Part shown: piece after piece, positions 60,606-64,000 of the stretch | Position numbering within the stretch: the stretch's first letter is position 1 | How the letters are laid out: each line of letters opens with the position of its first letter | NCBI GenBank assembly: GCA_937916485.1 | Contig: CALFSV010000254.1 | Coordinates: forward strand, 40,405-104,404 | Direction of reading: 5' to 3' | From: an uncultured Paracoccaceae bacterium | Lineage (GTDB): Bacteria; Pseudomonadota; Alphaproteobacteria; Rhodobacterales; Rhodobacteraceae | DNA length: 64,000 bases | Position numbers and translations under genes: made by a program | The notes under the pieces: model-generated | Seen by the model: the letters and a program-made list of their open reading frames with translations, nothing else | The model's database searches: none | What the model was told of the DNA's origin: nothing

Positions 60606-61436
60606 ATGCGATTCTTTTCCAACCTTGTTATTGCGCTTGCCGTTTTGGCACCTCTGATGGCCACTGCCCAGCAGATGGTCGAAGGCGACAGCCTGCTGGT
60701 GGCGACGGATGACGGATACACCGCGCCGGTGCCGTCAGGGAATGCCCTCGCCTTTACGCTTGGCCTGGGTTCGCAGGTCAAACCGGGCTATTTTGGCTCT
60801 GACGACTACGTGATCGGTCCGACGGGTAGCTTTTCGTCCGGATACCTTCGGTGGGGCGGGCGCGAATTCGGCTCTTTCGAGCCTCAAGAAGCGCCACTTG
60901 GGTTTGATTTCAGCCCGTCGTTTCGGATCATCAGCCCCCGGGCCGCAGCCGACAATCCAGAGCTGACCGGCCTAACCGATCTTGAACTCGCTCTCGAACT
61001 TGGGGCGGGCGTCAGCTTTACCCAATCGAACTGGAGTGTGTTTGGTGATCTGCGTTATGGCGTTGTCGGGCACGAAGCGACTGTGGGCGAAATGGGGTTG
61101 GACCTGATCCTGCGTCCCTCCGATGACCTGACGCTCCGGGGTGGGCCTCGAGCCCTTTACGGCGACGACACCTTTTCCTCGACTTACTTCGGCGTGACCC
61201 CGGCCGAAGCCGCGGCAAGCAGCTTCAACGCCTACCAGTCTGGCGCCGGTATCCTCAGCGCGGGCGTCGAAGTCACGGCCCAGTATGAGCTTGGCGGACA
61301 ATGGGGGTTGGACGGCACCCTGCGCTGGGACCGCCTGACCGGCGATGCGGCGGACAGCCCGCTTGTCTTGCAAGGCTCGGCCGATCAGTTCAGCGCCTCT
61401 CTCGTGGCGACGCGCCGGTTCAGCTTTGAATTCTGA
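60606..61436 (+). CDS. MipA/OmpV-family outer-membrane protein
   Basis: A 276-residue exported beta-barrel: signal peptide MRFFSNLVIALAVLAPLMATAQ, then FTLGLGSQVKPGYFGSDDYVIGPTGSF, an alternating hydrophobic strand pattern and a C-terminal TRRFSFEF ending with phenylalanine for BAM recognition. MipA proteins scaffold murein machinery or act as porins in other bacteria; role here unknown. It stands alone, with 163 bp upstream that may hold the promoter, and ends at a hairpin shared with pyrG. Confidence 0.88.
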   Translation: MRFFSNLVIALAVLAPLMATAQQMVEGDSLLVATDDGYTAPVPSGNALAFTLGLGSQVKPGYFGSDDYVIGPTGSFSSGYLRWGGREFGSFEPQEAPLGFDFSPSFRIISPRAAADNPELTGLTDLELALELGAGVSFTQSNWSVFGDLRYGVVGHEATVGEMGLDLILRPSDDLTLRGGPRALYGDDTFSSTYFGVTPAEAAASSFNAYQSGAGILSAGVEVTAQYELGGQWGLDGTLRWDRLTGDAADSPLVLQGSADQFSASLVATRRFSFEF

Positions 61437-61450
61437 AATCAGGTCCTGAC

Positions 61451-61481
61451 GGTCGACGTGCGCGATTGACGCCCGTCGACC
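61451..61481. terminator. Bidirectional hairpin between the MipA-like gene and pyrG
   Basis: GGTCGACG (61451-61458) and CGTCGACC (61474-61481) form a perfect 8-bp stem, extended by GCG/CGC after one mismatch. It lies between two convergent genes, 14 bp from the first stop and 16 bp from the second, but lacks a long T-run. Confidence 0.45.
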
Positions 61482-61497
61482 CTTGGTACTCTGTGAT

Positions 61498-63141
61498 TTA
61501 GACCAACCGCGACGTTTCGACGGCGGCCCGGACAAAGTCAGCGAACAGCGGATGCGGCTCGAACGGCTTTGATTTCAGCTCGGGGTGAAACTGCACGCCG
61601 ATGAACCATGGGTGATCCTTCCACTCCACGATTTCGGGCAGGCGGCCGTCGGGGGACATGCCGGAGAAGCAAAGGCCCTTTTCCTCAAGCGCCTCGCGGT
61701 ACTTGGTGTCGACTTCATAGCGGTGGCGGTGACGCTCTTCGATGGTGGTGGCGCCGTAGACCTCTGCCACCTTCGACCCTTCGGTCAGATTGGCGCTGTA
61801 GGCCCCAAGCCGCATCGTACCGCCCTTGGCGTCATCGACAGAACGGCTGACGGTATAATTGCCCTGCACCCATTCCTTGAGGTGATAGACGACCGGTTCA
61901 AAACGCTTTTTCCCGGCCTCGTGATCGAATTCCTCAGACCCGGCGGTGGCAAGACCGGCCACGTTGCGGGCGGCCTCGATCACGGCCATCTGCATGCCAA
62001 GGCAGATGCCAAGGTAGGGGATCTTGCGCTCGCGGGCGAACTGGGCTGCCTTGATCTTGCCTTCGGTGCCGCGTTCGCCGAAGCCGCCGGGCACAAGGAT
62101 GGCGTGAAACCCTTCAAGATGCGGGGCAGGGTCCTCGCGATCAAACAGCTCTGCATCGACCCATTCGACCCGCACCCGAACACGATTGGCCATACCGCCG
62201 TGGGTCAGCGCCTCTGCGATGGATTTATAGGCATCCTCAAGCTGGGTGTATTTCCCCACGATGGCCACCCGTACCTCGCCCTCGGCATTGACGAGGCGGT
62301 CCATCACGTCTTCCCACCGCGACAGATTGGGGCGCGGGGCGGGCGAGATGCCGAACGCATCCAACACGGCCTGATCAAGCCCCTCGCGGTGATAGGCCAA
62401 GGGGGCCTCGTAGATCGACTTCAGGTCATAGGCCGCGATCACGCTGTCCTTGCGCACGTTGCAGAACAGGCCGATCTTCTCGCGCTCTTTCTCGGGGATC
62501 GGATGTTCGGAGCGGCAGACCAGAACATCGGGGGCAATGCCAATGGCGCGAAGCTCCTTGACCGAATGCTGGGTCGGCTTGGTCTTCAACTCGCCACTCG
62601 CGGCAAGGTAGGGCAGCAGGGTGAGGTGCATAAAGATGCACTGGCCGCGGGGACGGTCATGGGCGAACTGGCGGATCGCCTCAAAGAAGGGAAGCCCTTC
62701 AATATCGCCAACCGTCCCACCGATCTCGCAGAGCATGAAATCAACCTCATCCTCGCCAATGGCGATGAAATCCTTGATCTCGTTCGTGACGTGGGGGATC
62801 ACCTGGATCGTCTTGCCCAGATAGTCGCCCCGCCGCTCTTTCTCGAGGACGTTGGAATAGATGCGCCCAGAAGAGACCGAGTCGGTCTTGCGGGCGGCGA
62901 CACCGGTGAACCGCTCGTAATGGCCCAAATCGAGGTCAGTTTCCGCACCATCGTCGGTCACGAAAACCTCGCCGTGTTCGAACGGGCTCATCGTGCCGGG
63001 ATCGACGTTCAGGTAGGGGTCAAGTTTGCGCAGACGCACTGAAAAGCCGCGGGCCTGCAACAACGACCCCAAGGCGGCAGAGGCGAGGCCTTTGCCAAGC
63101 GAGGAGACGACGCCGCCGGTAATAAAGATGAAACGCGCCAT
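61498..63141 (-). CDS. pyrG: CTP synthase
   Basis: A 547-residue CTP synthase that aminates UTP using glutamine. The N-terminal synthetase domain has [27 protein letters not shown] and [39 protein letters not shown]; the C-terminal GATase holds [33 protein letters not shown] with the nucleophile cysteine and [12 protein letters not shown] with the His/Glu pair. The length is normal. It follows secG with a 169-bp gap and ends 16 bp from the hairpin. Confidence 0.97.
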   Translation of the reverse strand: MARFIFITGGVVSSLGKGLASAALGSLLQARGFSVRLRKLDPYLNVDPGTMSPFEHGEVFVTDDGAETDLDLGHYERFTGVAARKTDSVSSGRIYSNVLEKERRGDYLGKTIQVIPHVTNEIKDFIAIGEDEVDFMLCEIGGTVGDIEGLPFFEAIRQFAHDRPRGQCIFMHLTLLPYLAASGELKTKPTQHSVKELRAIGIAPDVLVCRSEHPIPEKEREKIGLFCNVRKDSVIAAYDLKSIYEAPLAYHREGLDQAVLDAFGISPAPRPNLSRWEDVMDRLVNAEGEVRVAIVGKYTQLEDAYKSIAEALTHGGMANRVRVRVEWVDAELFDREDPAPHLEGFHAILVPGGFGERGTEGKIKAAQFARERKIPYLGICLGMQMAVIEAARNVAGLATAGSEEFDHEAGKKRFEPVVYHLKEWVQGNYTVSRSVDDAKGGTMRLGAYSANLTEGSKVAEVYGATTIEERHRHRYEVDTKYREALEEKGLCFSGMSPDGRLPEIVEWKDHPWFIGVQFHPELKSKPFEPHPLFADFVRAAVETSRLV

Positions 63142-63310
63142 GGCTGCGGGGCCCCCGTGAATGGTCCAGAATAGGTGGAAACGCGCAGGCTGAGATGCGC
63201 GGTATCACGGATTTTAAGAATAACCGGATTCGCCCCGCGAACGCAACCGCTGCCGCTACATAATGTTGATGTTGCCGCTAAGTCTGCAACGGGTTGTGGG
63301 TGGCCTTAGA

Positions 63311-63673
63311 TTACTCGGCCGAAGGAACGATTGGTGTCGCCTCGCCGGGTGTCGGGGGCAGCAGGCTGCCTCCCAGGTCCGGCAGGCTGGGTGCCGCCGG
63401 AGCCGGCGTCGGGGCATCGGTCAGCCGGTCAATGACCGAACTTCCGGCCGATTGCTCTGCTGCGATGATGGTCAGGGCGATCGAGGTACAGATAAAGGCG
63501 ATCGCCAGACCCCAGGTCACTTTGCCAAGGGCCGTGGCCGCCGCGCGGCCCGACACAACGCCGCCACCGCCGCCGCCCATCCCAAGGCCACCACCCTCGG
63601 ACCGCTGCAAGAGCACCACGCCAATCAAGGAGAGGGCGAGGATCAGATGCACGACAAGGACGACGTTTTCCAT
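63311..63673 (-). CDS. secG: Protein translocase subunit SecG
   Basis: A 120-residue inner-membrane protein with two transmembrane helices: VVLVVHLILALSLIGVVLLQ and VTWGLAIAFICTSIALTII. Between them lies RSEGGGLGMGGGGGGVVSGR, the glycine-rich cytoplasmic loop of SecG, and a proline/alanine-rich C-terminal tail follows. SecG assists SecYE in protein export. Position next to pyrG is the usual arrangement in Rhodobacterales. Confidence 0.94.
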   Translation of the reverse strand: MENVVLVVHLILALSLIGVVLLQRSEGGGLGMGGGGGGVVSGRAAATALGKVTWGLAIAFICTSIALTIIAAEQSAGSSVIDRLTDAPTPAPAAPSLPDLGGSLLPPTPGEATPIVPSAE

Positions 63674-63761
63674 AGGGAAGACCTTTGGTTCCGGAACAAC
63701 GGGTATCTAGAAGCACAAGGCCCTCACCGCAACCCCTCTTGGCCGATGAAGCGTCGGTTGG

Positions 63762-64000
63762 TCAGGGATCGTTGTCGTCGACTTCCAGTTGCCCCGAAAT
63801 ACGACGCCAAAGGATCGACCAATACATGCCAATCGCCAGCACCAGACTAAGCGAAAACAGCGCGATCCATGTATTCAGCGTCGGATTGGCAAGATTGATA
63901 AAGCCTCGGTCATACAAGACCCAGACAATCGCCGCCACGATGGCAAGGACAAGGATCATCCCGAACAACCCGATCGAGCGCAGGGTCGCGGTCAGGTAGA
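63762..64000 (-). CDS. Small membrane protein, N-terminus beyond the window
   Basis: The frame is open to the right edge, so the start lies outside; 79 residues are visible. They include YLTATLRSIGLFGMILVLAIVAAIVWVLYDRG, one transmembrane helix, and a second helix TWIALFSLSLVLAIGMYWSI, with a short acidic C-terminus (QLEVDDNDP). A TTG at 63968 would give a 68-residue protein. I do not recognise the family with certainty. It is followed at some distance by secG. Confidence 0.6.
   Translation of the reverse strand, partial: YLTATLRSIGLFGMILVLAIVAAIVWVLYDRGFINLANPTLNTWIALFSLSLVLAIGMYWSILWRRISGQLEVDDNDP

Noticed and set aside
61585..63042. 485-codon plus-strand frame opposite pyrG
   Set aside because: Antisense shadow of CTP synthase; no domain pattern.

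Overview
The window looks like a chromosomal segment of a marine-type alphaproteobacterium of the order Rhodobacterales (Roseobacter/Paracoccus relatives). The basis is the high GC content, the tight head-to-tail gene packing with many ATGA start/stop overlaps, a class I polyhydroxybutyrate locus carrying PhaR sites of the Paracoccus type, SdhE and LdtR-like regulators, flavin-dependent ThyX, and typical roseobacter intergenic hairpins. I found no rRNA, tRNA, CRISPR array, insertion sequence or integrase.

Layout. 1-5.9 kb: a DUF2306 membrane protein cut by the window edge, a small Xre regulator plus membrane protein facing a perfect 16-bp palindrome, ThuA-like protein, the LolCD lipoprotein exporter and an Ldh_2 dehydrogenase. 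5.9-7.6 kb: two paralogous c-type cytochromes, each with an FNR-type box at the same distance from its start, around a zinc-protease-like lipoprotein. 7.7-8.7 kb: an AT-rich BRCT-domain gene. 8.7-20.6 kb: parE, hydrolase, GST, epimerase/oxygenase pair, MATE exporter, aminotransferase, sdhE and a MarR-type regulator. 20.7-25.1 kb: tandem DUF1194 proteins, a glyoxalase-fold protein, and a Slam-like outer-membrane protein with its probable lipoprotein client. 25.3-31.8 kb: thyX, an AT-rich hicAB cassette with a third gene, two ArsC-like proteins, cold-shock protein, and a bufferin operon (bufA-bufB-bufC-doxX). 32-39 kb: thrS, an ArsR/SRPBCC/MAPEG operon, hydrolases and an MFS carrier. 39.5-44 kb: phaZ, phaC, phaP, phaR. 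44-55.4 kb: LysR and DegT genes, a glutamine amidotransferase / glutamine-synthetase-like / FAD oxidase operon (PuuB/PuuA-like), then a six-gene operon of a polar amino-acid ABC transporter ending in a glutamine synthetase homologue with an N-terminal helix-turn-helix. 55.5-64 kb: acetyltransferase, PhnD-like protein, TerB, EamA, PhzF, rlmJ, MipA, pyrG, secG and a partial membrane protein.

Most striking points. (1) The bufferin operon, a copper-related RiPP system using an MNIO enzyme, has a 5' leader in which the bufA Shine-Dalgarno sequence is covered by a perfect 9-bp helix, and a 14-bp perfect hairpin between bufA and bufB. (2) The Slam-like barrel and TbpB-like lipoprotein pair suggests surface lipoprotein export in this lineage. 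(3) The hicA-hicB-X cassette has an operator-like inverted repeat. (4) Two cytochrome genes share FNR-type boxes. (5) A glutamine synthetase homologue carries a DNA-binding-like domain. All functions are inferred from sequence reading alone; no database search was run.
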